Under the pieces are notes generated by a model. That model searched no databases. It saw only the letters and a list, made by a program, of their open reading frames with translations, and was not told the origin of the DNA. The position numbers were made by a program, and so were the translations under genes. Below are positions 43,661-52,353 of a stretch of DNA of 64,000 nucleotides, piece after piece. Every line of letters begins with the position of its first letter. Position 1 is the stretch's first letter. This DNA comes from an uncultured Eubacteriales bacterium (lineage in GTDB: Bacteria > Bacillota > Clostridia > Oscillospirales > Butyricicoccaceae): contig CAKRRK010000002.1 in assembly GCA_934395135.1 (NCBI GenBank), forward strand, positions 176,834 to 240,833, read 5' to 3'.

Positions 43661-44404
43661 TTACAGCACTTTGGCAAGAAATGCTTGCAGCCGCTGGCTT
43701 TGCGGGCGTTCAAAAATTTCCTGTGGGGTATTCTGTTCCACAATCTTTCCTTCGTCCATAAAGATCACCCGGCTTCCCACCTCCCGGGCAAAGCCCATTT
43801 CGTGGGTTACCACCGCCATTGTCATACCATCCCGGGCCAGCTGCTTCATAACCTCCAGCACTTCGCCCACCATTTCGGGATCCAGCGCCGAGGTGGGTTC
43901 GTCAAACAGCATAACCTCCGGTTCCATACACAAAGCGCGGACAATGGCAATCCGCTGTTTCTGCCCGCCGGACAACTGACTGGGATAGGCTCCCGCCCGG
44001 TCGCCAAGCCCTACCTTGCCAAGCAGTTCCATCGCTTTCGCCTCCGCCTCCTGCTGGCTCTTCTTCAGCAGTTTCATCGGCGCAATGGTCATATTCTTCA
44101 AAATGGTCATATGGGGAAACAGATTGAAATGCTGAAACACCATCCCCATCTTCTGCCGGTGAATGTTAATGTCCGTTTTGGGGTCGGTAATATCTGTTCC
44201 GTCAAATTCAATGGTGCCGGCGGTAGGCACTTCCAACAGATTCAGGCAGCGGAGAAAGGTGGATTTTCCCGAGCCGGACGGCCCGATCACCACAACCACT
44301 TCTCCCCGGCGAATATCGCAGTCAATGCCGTCCAGCGCTTTGATGGCGCCGCCTTTAAAATATTTTTGCAGTTCTTTTACAGAAATCAGCACATCAGTGG
44401 TCAC
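43661..44404 (-). CDS. glnQ: Polar amino-acid ABC transporter, ATPase
   Basis: 247 residues, GlnQ/HisP type. Walker A GPSGSGKST, signature LSGGQKQRIAI, Walker B VMLFDEPTSALD and H-loop VTHEMGF are intact. It powers uptake of polar amino acids with the permease and binding protein upstream in the same operon. The ATG overlaps the permease gene by 11 bases. Confidence 0.95.
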   Translation of the reverse strand: MTTDVLISVKELQKYFKGGAIKALDGIDCDIRRGEVVVVIGPSGSGKSTFLRCLNLLEVPTAGTIEFDGTDITDPKTDINIHRQKMGMVFQHFNLFPHMTILKNMTIAPMKLLKKSQQEAEAKAMELLGKVGLGDRAGAYPSQLSGGQKQRIAIVRALCMEPEVMLFDEPTSALDPEMVGEVLEVMKQLARDGMTMAVVTHEMGFAREVGSRVIFMDEGKIVEQNTPQEIFERPQSQRLQAFLAKVL

Positions 44405-45119
44405 TGTTTCTCAGCCTCCTTTCCAGTACGCCGACAAGTTTTGTGAAGATCATAACCATCACAAGGTAAACCACCGCCACTGCAATCAGAGGCATAAATG
44501 CGGAGTAGGTACGGCTACGGATAATGTCGCCGCCCTTGGTCAAATCCTGCAGGGCGATATATCCGGAAACCGACGTTTCCTTCAGGAGTACAATAAATTC
44601 ATTCGCAAGGGCGGGCAGGACATTTTTAAACGCCTGGGGAATGATAATATACCGCATAGTCTGCACAAAGTTGAAACCAAGGCTGCGGCCCGCTTCAAAC
44701 TGTCCCTGGTCAATGGACATAATGCCGCTCCGGATAATTTCCGCCACATACGCGCCGGAATTGATGCCAAAGGCTATAACGGCCACCATCACCTTATTGT
44801 TGGAGGAGGCCAGGATGACATAATAGATGATCATCAGCTGCACAACCACCGGCGTGCCCCGGATCACCGTCAGATACACCTTGCAGATCTTGTCCCCGAT
44901 GGCCAGCAACACCCGGCCCGGTCCCCGCATGTTTTCATAGTTTTTGTCATAAGTAGAACGGACAATGGCGATTACAACGCCAATGACAATTCCGAGCACC
45001 ACCGCAAGCAGCGTCACCTGCAGCGTAATTCCCAGACCGTTTACCAGATATTTCCAGCGCCCTTCGTTCACAAAGTTCAGCACAAACTGGCTTTTCAGTT
45101 CCGCAAACCATTCCGCCAT
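44394..45119 (-). CDS. Polar amino-acid ABC transporter, permease
   Basis: 241 residues from ATG 45119 (GGAGGGG upstream; the frame starts earlier but without a site). Typical HisM/GlnP: YLVNGLGITLQVTLLAVVLGI at the start, RGTPVVVQL, and EAA loop region EIIRSGIMSIDQGQFEAGRSLGF. About five transmembrane helices; it probably works as a homodimer since only one permease gene is present. Confidence 0.94.
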   Translation of the reverse strand: MAEWFAELKSQFVLNFVNEGRWKYLVNGLGITLQVTLLAVVLGIVIGVVIAIVRSTYDKNYENMRGPGRVLLAIGDKICKVYLTVIRGTPVVVQLMIIYYVILASSNNKVMVAVIAFGINSGAYVAEIIRSGIMSIDQGQFEAGRSLGFNFVQTMRYIIIPQAFKNVLPALANEFIVLLKETSVSGYIALQDLTKGGDIIRSRTYSAFMPLIAVAVVYLVMVMIFTKLVGVLERRLRNSDH

Positions 45120-45156
45120 AGTTTTTCCCCTCCTCAGGCGTATGTAGTAATTATGA

Positions 45157-45188
45157 TGCAAAATAAGGGGCAGTGAAGCTGCCCCTTA
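45157..45188 (-). terminator. Attenuator between binding protein and permease genes
   Basis: TAAGGGGCAG (45164-45173) pairs perfectly with CTGCCCCTTA (45179-45188), U-rich side on the minus strand. As in the sugar operon it should raise binding protein over permease. Confidence 0.75.
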
Positions 45189-45207
45189 CCAATCGTTTCC
45201 TGCTCTA

Positions 45208-46017
45208 TTACTCCGCGGTAATATATTTGTCAATAATGCTCTGGACGGTGCCGTCATCTTTCAGTTCCTGCAGCGCGGCATCAATCTTTTCACCCAGTTC
45301 CTCGTTATCCTTTGCGTAGCAAATGGCATAATCTTCCTCGATGTACTCGGTGTCCAGAATTTTCAGTCCTTCGTTTGCTTCTACAAACGCCTTGGCCGGT
45401 TCGTTATCAATGACCACGCAGTCGATTTTACCGGTAAGAAGCGCCTGCACTGCATCCGCACCCTTGTTGTAGCGCTCTACCACGCCGGTAGGATCCAGCG
45501 GATTGTCGTTCTCATCCACAGGCTCTTCCAGATCGCCGGTGCAATAAATATCGCCGGTGGTGCCTTCCTGCACGCCGACGGTCCATTTGCTTCCGTCTGC
45601 CTTCAGAGCGAACAAGTCATCTACTACAAGATCAGAATCCTCCGGCACAATAACCACCTGAATGCCGGTGGCATAGCTGTCGGTAAAGTTTACGCTTTCC
45701 GCACGGTCGGGCGTCACAGTAATGCCGGCAACGCCGATATCCGCCTTACCGGACTGCACTGCGGATACAATGGCGTTAAACTCCATATCTTCGATGCGCA
45801 GCGTCATGCCCAGCTTTTCCGCAATAGCTCCCGCGATTTCCGCGTCAATGCCAACCACGTCTTCCCCTTCATAATACTCATAGGGCGGGAATGCAGCATT
45901 GGTCGCCATTACAAGCTCTTCGCCGTCCGCCGGAGCCGGTTCGTTGCCGCATGCACAGAATGCAAACGCCAACGCGCACACAAGCACGCCTGCCAGAATC
46001 TTTTTTCCATGTTTCAT
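45208..46017 (-). CDS. Polar amino-acid ABC transporter, substrate-binding lipoprotein
   Basis: 269 residues, SBP_bac_3 family. Signal peptide with lipobox FCAC (Cys about 22), then the mature domain LVMATNAAFPPYEYYEGEDVVGIDAEIAGAIAEKLG, an arginine in VTPDRAESVNFTDSY that binds the alpha-carboxylate, and VVIDNEPAKAFVE. Specificity is for a polar or charged amino acid. It is the first gene of a three-gene operon with its own promoter. Confidence 0.94.
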   Translation of the reverse strand: MKHGKKILAGVLVCALAFAFCACGNEPAPADGEELVMATNAAFPPYEYYEGEDVVGIDAEIAGAIAEKLGMTLRIEDMEFNAIVSAVQSGKADIGVAGITVTPDRAESVNFTDSYATGIQVVIVPEDSDLVVDDLFALKADGSKWTVGVQEGTTGDIYCTGDLEEPVDENDNPLDPTGVVERYNKGADAVQALLTGKIDCVVIDNEPAKAFVEANEGLKILDTEYIEEDYAICYAKDNEELGEKIDAALQELKDDGTVQSIIDKYITAE

Positions 46018-46060
46018 TGCATTTTTCTCCTAAACAAATTATAAATATTCATCCTGTAAC

Positions 46061-46089
46061 ATTATAATCTCCTTATCCGGTTTCCGCAA
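46061..46089 (-). promoter_or_regulatory. Promoter of the amino-acid ABC operon
   Basis: TTGCGG (46084-46089), 17 bp, perfect TATAAT (46061-46066) on the minus strand; start of transcription about 46054, 36 bases before the ATG. Confidence 0.7.
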
Positions 46090-46146
46090 GCCCATCTTTC
46101 CACAATTTTACTGTAGGCTTCACCAAAATTACAGGAAGTTCTTCGG

Positions 46147-46578
46147 CTAAAGCTGTGCAATTTCTTCCTGTTTCACCAGGACGATTCCATGCCCGGCCAA
46201 AATTTTTTCCGCCTTTTCGTTGTCTTCCACCCGGAGCACAACCTGAGCGTTCTGCTTTGCCACAGTAATGAAAGCATACATATATTCTATGTTTATGCCA
46301 TGTTCTGCCAGCAGGCGGATCACCTCTGTCATGCCGCCCGGACGGTCGGAAACCGCTACCGCCACCACCTCGTTGACGGAAATGACGCAGCGGGCATCCT
46401 TCAGTGCGGCGGCGGCCTGCTCCGTGTTGTCGACGATCAGGCGGAGAATGCCGAAATCCTGTGCTTCCGCCACACACATTGCCCGCATATCCACGCCATG
46501 AGACGCGAGAATCTCCGTAATGGAAATCAACGCGCCGGGTTTGTTTTCCACAAAAACAGATAACTGCTGAATTGCCAT
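46147..46578 (-). CDS. Tandem ACT-domain protein
   Basis: 143 residues: two ACT repeats, residues 1-70 (LSVFVENKPGALISITEILASHGVDMRAM) and 71-143 (VAVAVSDRPGGMTEVIRLLAEHGINIEYMYAF). Each binds amino acids in other proteins. It is the last gene of the iorAB-PaaK operon in many anaerobes, so it may sense an aromatic or branched amino acid and modulate the pathway. It lies 13 bases after the ligase gene. Confidence 0.9.
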   Translation of the reverse strand: MAIQQLSVFVENKPGALISITEILASHGVDMRAMCVAEAQDFGILRLIVDNTEQAAAALKDARCVISVNEVVAVAVSDRPGGMTEVIRLLAEHGINIEYMYAFITVAKQNAQVVLRVEDNEKAEKILAGHGIVLVKQEEIAQL

Positions 46579-46590
46579 GCCAACGCCTCC

Positions 46591-47889
46591 TTATCGTTTA
46601 CGGTTGTCAATGACCCGGACGGCTTTGCCTTCCGACCGGGCGATGGTGTTGGGCGCAACCAAATGCACCTTGGCATAGATGCCCAGCATTGCCTTGAGGG
46701 CGCCCACCAGCTCTTTTTCCTTTTCCGAAACTTTTGCTACAGAATCGGCAAAAATTTCCGGTGTCATCTCCACATTCACGTCCAGCACATCGCTGTTGTT
46801 GATCCGGTCTACCACGATCTGGTAGTTTGCCGGGAACCCCTTGTTCAAAAGAACGGTTTCAATCTGGGACGGAAATACGTTTACGCCTTTTACAATCAGC
46901 ATATCGTCGCTTCGTCCCATCGGTTTGCTCATTTTTACAAACGTTCTGCCGCAGGAACATTTTTCTCTGGTCAGCACACAAATGTCCCGGGTGCGATACC
47001 GGAGAAGCGGAAATGCTTTTTTGGTAATGCTGGTGAATACCAGTTCGCCTTTGGAACCCTCTGGCAGCACTTCCCCGGTTTCCGGATCGATGATCTCTGC
47101 AATAAAATGGTCTTCGTTGATGTGCATACCGGACTGTTCGCTGCATTCAAACGCCACGCCCGGACCGCTGGTTTCTGTCAGGCCGTAAATATCATACGCT
47201 TTAATGCCCAGAGCCTTTTCAATGTCCCGGCGCATTTCCTCGCTCCATGCTTCCGCGCCGAAAATGCCGGCTTTCAGCTTGATCTTGTCCTTCAAGCCCC
47301 GCTCTGCGATGGATTCCCCCAGATAGGCGGCATACGACGGCGTACAGCACAGAATGGTCGCTTCCAGGTCGCACATAAACTGCAGCTGCCGGTCCGTATT
47401 GCCGGAAGACATCGGCAGCGTCAGGCAGCCCACCTTATGCGAACCTCCGTTCAGGCCCGGCCCGCCGGTAAACAGGCCGTAGCCATAGGACACCTGTACC
47501 ACATCCCGGTTGGTACCGCCGGCCGCCACAATGGCACGGGCACAGCAATCCTCCCAGAGATCAATGTCCTCCTGGGTATAAAACGCCACTACCCTTCTGC
47601 CGGTGGTGCCGCTTGTGGACTGAATGCGCACGCAGTTCTCCAGCGGTTCTGCCAAGAGGCCGTAAGGATACGCATCGCGCAAATCGTCCTTGCTGAGAAA
47701 CGGCAGCTTGTGCAGGTCTTTCGTCCCCTGAATATCCGCCGGCGTCAGTCCCCGGTCCTCCATCAGCTGTCTGTAATAGGGTACGTTTTGATAGACATGC
47801 CGTACCGTTTCCGCCAACCGTTCGTCCTGCCAAGCCTTAATCTGTTCTCTGGAGGCAGTTTCTACCGCCTCCTGCCAATATCTTTCCAT
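46591..47889 (-). CDS. paaK: Phenylacetate-CoA ligase
   Basis: 432 residues, adenylate-forming enzyme. Activates aryl acetates with ATP and CoA. The ATP loop is STSGTTGRRVVAFYT; YGLTETSGPGVAFEC and the hinge RYRTRDIC with GRSDDMLIVKGVNVFPSQIE follow. From ATG 47889 the length is exactly that of typical PaaK; the frame runs 19 codons further up. Downstream of iorB, it suggests oxidation of aryl pyruvates to aryl acetyl-CoA and ATP recovery by the reverse reaction, as in archaeal and clostridial amino-acid fermentation. Confidence 0.93.
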   Translation of the reverse strand: MERYWQEAVETASREQIKAWQDERLAETVRHVYQNVPYYRQLMEDRGLTPADIQGTKDLHKLPFLSKDDLRDAYPYGLLAEPLENCVRIQSTSGTTGRRVVAFYTQEDIDLWEDCCARAIVAAGGTNRDVVQVSYGYGLFTGGPGLNGGSHKVGCLTLPMSSGNTDRQLQFMCDLEATILCCTPSYAAYLGESIAERGLKDKIKLKAGIFGAEAWSEEMRRDIEKALGIKAYDIYGLTETSGPGVAFECSEQSGMHINEDHFIAEIIDPETGEVLPEGSKGELVFTSITKKAFPLLRYRTRDICVLTREKCSCGRTFVKMSKPMGRSDDMLIVKGVNVFPSQIETVLLNKGFPANYQIVVDRINNSDVLDVNVEMTPEIFADSVAKVSEKEKELVGALKAMLGIYAKVHLVAPNTIARSEGKAVRVIDNRKR

Positions 47890-47958
47890 TGCTTTCGTCA
47901 TCCTTTTGTCCGTAAAATTTTGATCTGTTTTGGTTTTCCCAGGCACCAGGGGCTTTTT

Positions 47959-48531
47959 CTATGCCCCATAGCCCAACGCAAACGCCTTTTTATTCATTTC
48001 CGCAAACTGAGGCTTTACAGACTGCTCTATCGCCTGCATCCACTTTTCATATGGAATGTGGTGGCTTTTCGCCAACCGGCCCATCAGCACGATGTTCACC
48101 GCCTTGGCGGAGCCAGCCTGCTCCGCCAGAGAAAGCGCGTCAAATGCATCGACCTCCACCGACTGTCCGGCAAGTTCCTCTAAAATCTGCGCCGGGTACT
48201 CCGCCGCGCCGATGATCACCGGCATCGGATCAATCTGCTGCGTATTTACAATCATTTTGCCGCCTTGTTTCAACAGCCGGCTCCAGCGCGCACCCTCCAG
48301 TTTTTCAAAGGAAACAATATAGTCCGCTTCGCCGGTTTCAATAATGGGGGAATACACTTTCTCCCCAAAGCGCACATATGTAATCACAGAGCCGCCGCGC
48401 TGGCTCATTCCATGCACTTCCGATACCTTGACATCGTATCCCTCGTTTACCAGGAGTTTTCCCAGCAGCTTGCTGGCAAGCAGGGAACCCTGGCCGCCAA
48501 CGCCTACAATCACAATGCTCGTTACTCCCAT
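47959..48531 (-). CDS. iorB: Indolepyruvate:ferredoxin oxidoreductase, beta subunit
   Basis: 190 residues from ATG 48531. It carries the gamma-type domain of 2-oxoacid:ferredoxin oxidoreductases: IVIVGVGGQGSLLASKLLG, VSEVHGMSQRGGSVITYVRFG and DALSLAEQAGSAKAVNIVLMG. With IorA it converts aryl pyruvates and CoA to aryl acetyl-CoA, CO2 and reduced ferredoxin. It starts one base after the iorA stop codon, so translation is coupled. Confidence 0.94.
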   Translation of the reverse strand: MGVTSIVIVGVGGQGSLLASKLLGKLLVNEGYDVKVSEVHGMSQRGGSVITYVRFGEKVYSPIIETGEADYIVSFEKLEGARWSRLLKQGGKMIVNTQQIDPMPVIIGAAEYPAQILEELAGQSVEVDAFDALSLAEQAGSAKAVNIVLMGRLAKSHHIPYEKWMQAIEQSVKPQFAEMNKKAFALGYGA

Positions 48532-48532
48532 A

Positions 48533-50269
48533 TTACCGCACCTCACTTTCGATCGCATCAAAGGCACAAAGCTGCTTGCATACGTCGCAGCCCACGCACA
48601 AGGTGGCGTCAATGACAGCCTTTCCCCGGCGGATGCTGATGGCCGGGCAGCCAAAGGTCATACACTTTTTGCAGCCTTTGCAACGCGCCGCGTCCACATG
48701 CAGCGGCTTTTTTGTTTTTACATATTTGAGAAGCACGCATGGCCGCCTGGAAATAATTACCGACGGCTCTTCCGCTGCAAGTTCCTCGTGCAGCGCCTTT
48801 TCGCACTGAGCAAGATCATAGGGGTCTACTACCGTAACCCGCCGGATGCCAACTGACCGGCACAGGCTTTCCAAATCGATTTTTCCCGCCGGATCGCCTT
48901 TGATATTGTAGCCGGTGGTAGGATTCTGCTGATGCCCCGTCATACCGGTAATGGAATTATCCAAAATGACCACCGTAGAATTGGTACCGTTGTAAGCGAT
49001 GTTTACAAGGCCTGTTATGCCGGAGTGCATAAAGGTGGAGTCACCGATGACTGCAACGCTCTTTTTCTCCCCTTCTTTGCCCATGGCCTTGTTAAAGCCA
49101 TGCAGACCGGAGACAGAAGCCCCCATACACAGCGTTGTGTCAATGGCAGACAGCGGCGGCTGCGCCCCCAGCGTATAGCAGCCGATATCCCCCAGCACCG
49201 TCACCTTGTTCTTGGCAAGGACATAATACATTCCACGATGGGGACATCCCGCGCACATCATCGGCGGACGAACCGGAATCTGGCTCTTCACCGCGGCATG
49301 CGCCGACGTTTCCCTGCCAAAGCACTGGGCGATATAGGCCTGGGAAAATTCTCCCAGATTGGTAAACAACTCCTTGCCGCACACCGGCACGCCGATGTTC
49401 CGGCAATGGGATTCGATCACGCCGTCCAATTCCTCCAGAACGTAGACCTTGGAAACCTTTGCGGCGAAAGCGCGAATTTTTTCCACCGGCAGCGGATGAA
49501 TCAGTCCCAGCTTCAGCACGCTTACGTCGTCGCCGAACACTTCTTTTACATACTGGTAGCACGTGCCGGAGGTAATGATGCCGATCTCCGTGCCGCCCAT
49601 CTCTTCCCGGTTAAACGGGGTGGTTTCCGCAAACGCCGTCAGCGCACGCATCCGCGCTTCCACCACAGGATGGCGGCGGATGGCGTTGCCCGGCATCATA
49701 ATGTATTTGCCGCCGTCCTTTTCATAGGGCTTCTTTTCCACCGAAATCCGTTCTCCCGTTTCCACAATGCTTTGGGAGTGAGCGATGCGGGTGCACATCC
49801 GCAGCATGACCGGCGTATCATATTCTTCCGACAGCTGGAATGCCGCTTTCGCAAATTCATAGCTTTCCTGCGAATCCGCAGGCTCCAGCATCGGAACTTT
49901 GGCCGCAATGGCATAGTGCCGGGAGTCCTGTTCGTTCTGAGAAGAATGCATGCCGGGATCGTCCGCCACGCACACCACAAGGCCGCCGCGCACGCCGGTA
50001 TAGGACAGAGTGAACAGCGGATCCGCCGCAACGTTTAACCCCACATGCTTCATCGCGCAGCAGGAACGGGTTCCCGCCACGGACGCGCCAAAGGCGACTT
50101 CCATCGCAACCTTTTCATTGGGCGCCCATTCGCTGTAGATATCGTCATATTGGCTCAGAAATTCCGTGATCTCCGTACTGGGCGTGCCAGGATAGCTGGA
50201 AACCACGCTGCAGCCGCCTTCATACAGCCCTCTGGCAACGGCCTCGTTGCCAATCAGCAGTCTTTTCAA
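48533..50269 (-). CDS. iorA: Indolepyruvate:ferredoxin oxidoreductase, alpha subunit
   Basis: 578 residues from TTG 50269, which has GGAGGG six bases upstream; an ATG eight codons earlier lacks a site. Pyrimidine domain (GNEAVARGLYEGG, PGTPSTEITEFLSQY), thiamine-diphosphate domain (CAGCPHRGMYYVL, GDIGCYTLG, GDSTFMHSGITGL) and a C-terminal two-[4Fe-4S] ferredoxin domain (CKGCKKCMTFGCP, CVGCDVCKQLCAF). First gene of an aromatic amino-acid oxidation operon. Confidence 0.95.
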   Translation of the reverse strand: MKRLLIGNEAVARGLYEGGCSVVSSYPGTPSTEITEFLSQYDDIYSEWAPNEKVAMEVAFGASVAGTRSCCAMKHVGLNVAADPLFTLSYTGVRGGLVVCVADDPGMHSSQNEQDSRHYAIAAKVPMLEPADSQESYEFAKAAFQLSEEYDTPVMLRMCTRIAHSQSIVETGERISVEKKPYEKDGGKYIMMPGNAIRRHPVVEARMRALTAFAETTPFNREEMGGTEIGIITSGTCYQYVKEVFGDDVSVLKLGLIHPLPVEKIRAFAAKVSKVYVLEELDGVIESHCRNIGVPVCGKELFTNLGEFSQAYIAQCFGRETSAHAAVKSQIPVRPPMMCAGCPHRGMYYVLAKNKVTVLGDIGCYTLGAQPPLSAIDTTLCMGASVSGLHGFNKAMGKEGEKKSVAVIGDSTFMHSGITGLVNIAYNGTNSTVVILDNSITGMTGHQQNPTTGYNIKGDPAGKIDLESLCRSVGIRRVTVVDPYDLAQCEKALHEELAAEEPSVIISRRPCVLLKYVKTKKPLHVDAARCKGCKKCMTFGCPAISIRRGKAVIDATLCVGCDVCKQLCAFDAIESEVR

Positions 50270-50333
50270 AAAAATCCCTCCAATTATATTCATAAAATTG
50301 CATTCATTCTATATCATTTTTGCTGTTTCACTC

Positions 50334-50361
50334 TTGTTTTTTCCCAAATATCCATTACAAT
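50334..50361 (+). promoter_or_regulatory. Promoter of the amidohydrolase gene
   Basis: TTGTTT (50334-50339), 16 bp, TACAAT (50356-50361), with the ATG at 50399. Confidence 0.5.
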
Positions 50362-50398
50362 AAAACTGTTCCATTTTATACAGTAAGGATGCTGCTCT

Positions 50399-51223
50399 AT
50401 GATTATTGATTTTCATACTCATATATTTCCGGATGCCATCGCGGCCCGCACCATCGAAATGCTCAAATCGTTTTCCAATAACAGCGTCGCCTATACAGAC
50501 GGCACGCTTGCCGGACTGAAAGTATCTCTTGCCCGGTACGGCATCGACTATGCCCTGGTGCTGCCGGTGGCCACCGCGCCCCACCAGTTTGATTCGGTGA
50601 ACCGCTTTGCCCGGCTTGTGAACCAGGACAACCGCCTGTTTTCCTTCGGCGGCATCCATCCGGCCAATGACCACCTTGAGGAACGGCTTCGCTCCCTGCG
50701 GGACGAAGGGTTTCGCGGCATAAAGCTCCACCCGGACTATCAAAAGGTGTTCATCGACGATCCCCGCAACGTGAAAATCCTGGAAATTTGTCTGTCTCTG
50801 GGGCTGTATGTCACCATTCATGCCGGCGTGGACGTGGGATTTCCCGATGTGGTGCATTGCCCGCCCCGCAAAGTGCGCAGCGTGCTCCGCAGTCTTTACG
50901 GCACGGCCAAAGACCCGGATCCCAAAATCATCCTGGCACATATGGGCGGCTGGGAACTGTGGGACGACGTACAGGCGCTGCTCTGCGGGGAAAACGTGCT
51001 GCTGGATCTGAGTTATACGCTTGGAAAAGCGGAAGACCAGCAGGTTCTGGATATCATCCGCTGCCATGGGGCAGACCGGATTCTGTTCGCCTCGGACTCT
51101 CCCTGGTCCAACCCCAGAGAGGATGCAGACCGTCTCAATGCCCTGCCACTGTCCCAGGCAGAAAAAGATAAGATCTTTTATCAAAACGCCTGCTCCATCC
51201 TGCAAATTCCCTGCCTGCAGTAG
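50399..51223 (+). CDS. Amidohydrolase 2 family metal-dependent hydrolase
   Basis: 274 residues. Metal-dependent amidohydrolase (TIM barrel) with MIIDFHTHIFPD at the start, GIKLHPDYQKV, VTIHAGVDVGFP, ILAHMGGWELW and LFASDSPW, which carry the His/Asp ligands in order. The substrate is unknown; relatives are decarboxylases, lactonases and uronate isomerase-like enzymes. It diverges from iorA and may belong to the same aromatic metabolism, but there is no direct evidence. AAGGATG precedes the ATG. Confidence 0.88.
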   Translation: MIIDFHTHIFPDAIAARTIEMLKSFSNNSVAYTDGTLAGLKVSLARYGIDYALVLPVATAPHQFDSVNRFARLVNQDNRLFSFGGIHPANDHLEERLRSLRDEGFRGIKLHPDYQKVFIDDPRNVKILEICLSLGLYVTIHAGVDVGFPDVVHCPPRKVRSVLRSLYGTAKDPDPKIILAHMGGWELWDDVQALLCGENVLLDLSYTLGKAEDQQVLDIIRCHGADRILFASDSPWSNPREDADRLNALPLSQAEKDKIFYQNACSILQIPCLQ

Positions 51224-51362
51224 CCCCGGCCGCTGTGTTTATATGCACTTTATTATAGCAATTACCATGAACAAACACAAGTTTTTTCACGCATTTGTCA
51301 AAACATTCATCCGAATTTCACAAACCTCGCTTTCTTTCCCCTGGTTTCGCCGGACCGGATGC

Positions 51363-51404
51363 CAGGCAGCCCCCGCAGGAAACTGCGGGGGCTGCCTGTT
51401 TTTT
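51363..51404 (+). terminator. Strong terminator in the 51.2-51.7 kb intergenic region
   Basis: A perfect 16-bp stem (51363-51378 with 51383-51398) around GAAA, followed by T6. It serves the amidohydrolase gene; the rest of 51224-51663 holds no gene, only the promoter of the next operon. Confidence 0.9.
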
Positions 51405-51584
51405 CCGGGAATCCGCCGGTTTCGCTCCCGCCGGCCTGCATGGTATAATGAACGCAGCTGCGCACAGACCGCAGCATCCGGCAACGCCGAGAAGCGCGCT
51501 GCCGCTGCATAACGCCGGTTTCCGCGGCGCCGGCAAACGCGGATCTCTCTCCCGCCGCCGGGCCGGTATGCTGCACCGGAACTG

Positions 51585-51642
51585 TCTTAAAAAAATCTTA
51601 AAGATTTTGCTGATTGTTTCTTAATTGTAAATTTTGCATAAT
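51585..51642 (+). promoter_or_regulatory. Promoter of the two-component operon with phased TCTTAA boxes
   Basis: TTGTTT (51614-51619), 17 bp, CATAAT (51637-51642). TCTTAA occurs at 51585 and 51596 (11 bp apart) and again at 51619, on the same face of the helix, a likely OmpR-type autoregulatory site. Confidence 0.6.
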
Positions 51643-51663
51643 ACATGTGCAGGAGGTAAGCGT

Positions 51664-52353
51664 ATGTATAACATTCTGATTTGCGATGATGAAAAGGATA
51701 TTGTCTCCGCCCTTAAGATCTATCTTTCCGCGGAGGGATACGGCCTTTTTGAAGCGTTCAACGGCAAAGAAGCGCTGGAAATTATCCGCCAAAACGAAAT
51801 CCATCTGATACTGCTGGACATTATGATGCCGGTGCTGGACGGCATTTCCACGATGGTGCAGCTCCGTGAGGAAAGCAACATCCCGGTCATCCTCCTTACC
51901 GCCAAGGGCGAGGATACGGACAAAGTGCTGGGGCTTAACATTGGAGCGGACGATTATATTACCAAACCCTTCCACCCGATGGAGGTTCTGGCAAGGGTAA
52001 AATCCCAGCTCCGCCGTTATATGCAGCTGGGCGGCGGCAAGAAGACTCCGGAAATTCTGACCGCCGGCGGCATCGAACTGGATGACAAGGAAAAATCCGT
52101 CACTCTGGACGGCGCGCCGGTCAGCCTTACCCCTACGGAATACGATATCCTGAAGCTGTTTCTGGAACATCCCGGCACCGTCTTTTCCCCACGGGAAATT
52201 TACCAGAAGGTTTGGAAAGGCACGCCATACGGTTCCGAAAGCACGGTGGCCGTCCATATCCGGCACCTCAGGGAAAAACTGGAGATCGACCCTGCGTCCC
52301 CCCGCTACCTGAAAGTGGTGTGGGGACAGGGCTACAAACTGGAGGCAAAATAA
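51664..52353 (+). CDS. OmpR family response regulator
   Basis: 229 residues. Receiver domain with DDEKD, phospho-acceptor Asp52 in LLDIMMPVLDG, Thr in LLTAKGED and Lys in TKPFHPME; C-terminal winged helix (LTPTEYDILKLFLEHPGTVFSPREIYQKVW, AVHIRHLREKLE, VWGQGYKL). Paired with the sensor kinase immediately downstream (start overlaps its stop, TAATG). It likely autoregulates through the TCTTAA boxes upstream. Confidence 0.95.
   Translation: MYNILICDDEKDIVSALKIYLSAEGYGLFEAFNGKEALEIIRQNEIHLILLDIMMPVLDGISTMVQLREESNIPVILLTAKGEDTDKVLGLNIGADDYITKPFHPMEVLARVKSQLRRYMQLGGGKKTPEILTAGGIELDDKEKSVTLDGAPVSLTPTEYDILKLFLEHPGTVFSPREIYQKVWKGTPYGSESTVAVHIRHLREKLEIDPASPRYLKVVWGQGYKLEAK

Noticed and set aside
46018..46146. 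Possible amino-acid riboswitch or T-box before the amino-acid ABC operon
   Set aside because: The leader predicted from the promoter is only about 36 bases, too short for such elements.
46663..48183. 506-codon open frame on the + strand
   Set aside because: Antisense to the phenylacetate-CoA ligase and iorB genes; no recognisable domain.
51224..51663. Small frames in the GC-rich intergenic region
   Set aside because: They overlap a 16-bp-stem terminator and the next operon's promoter.
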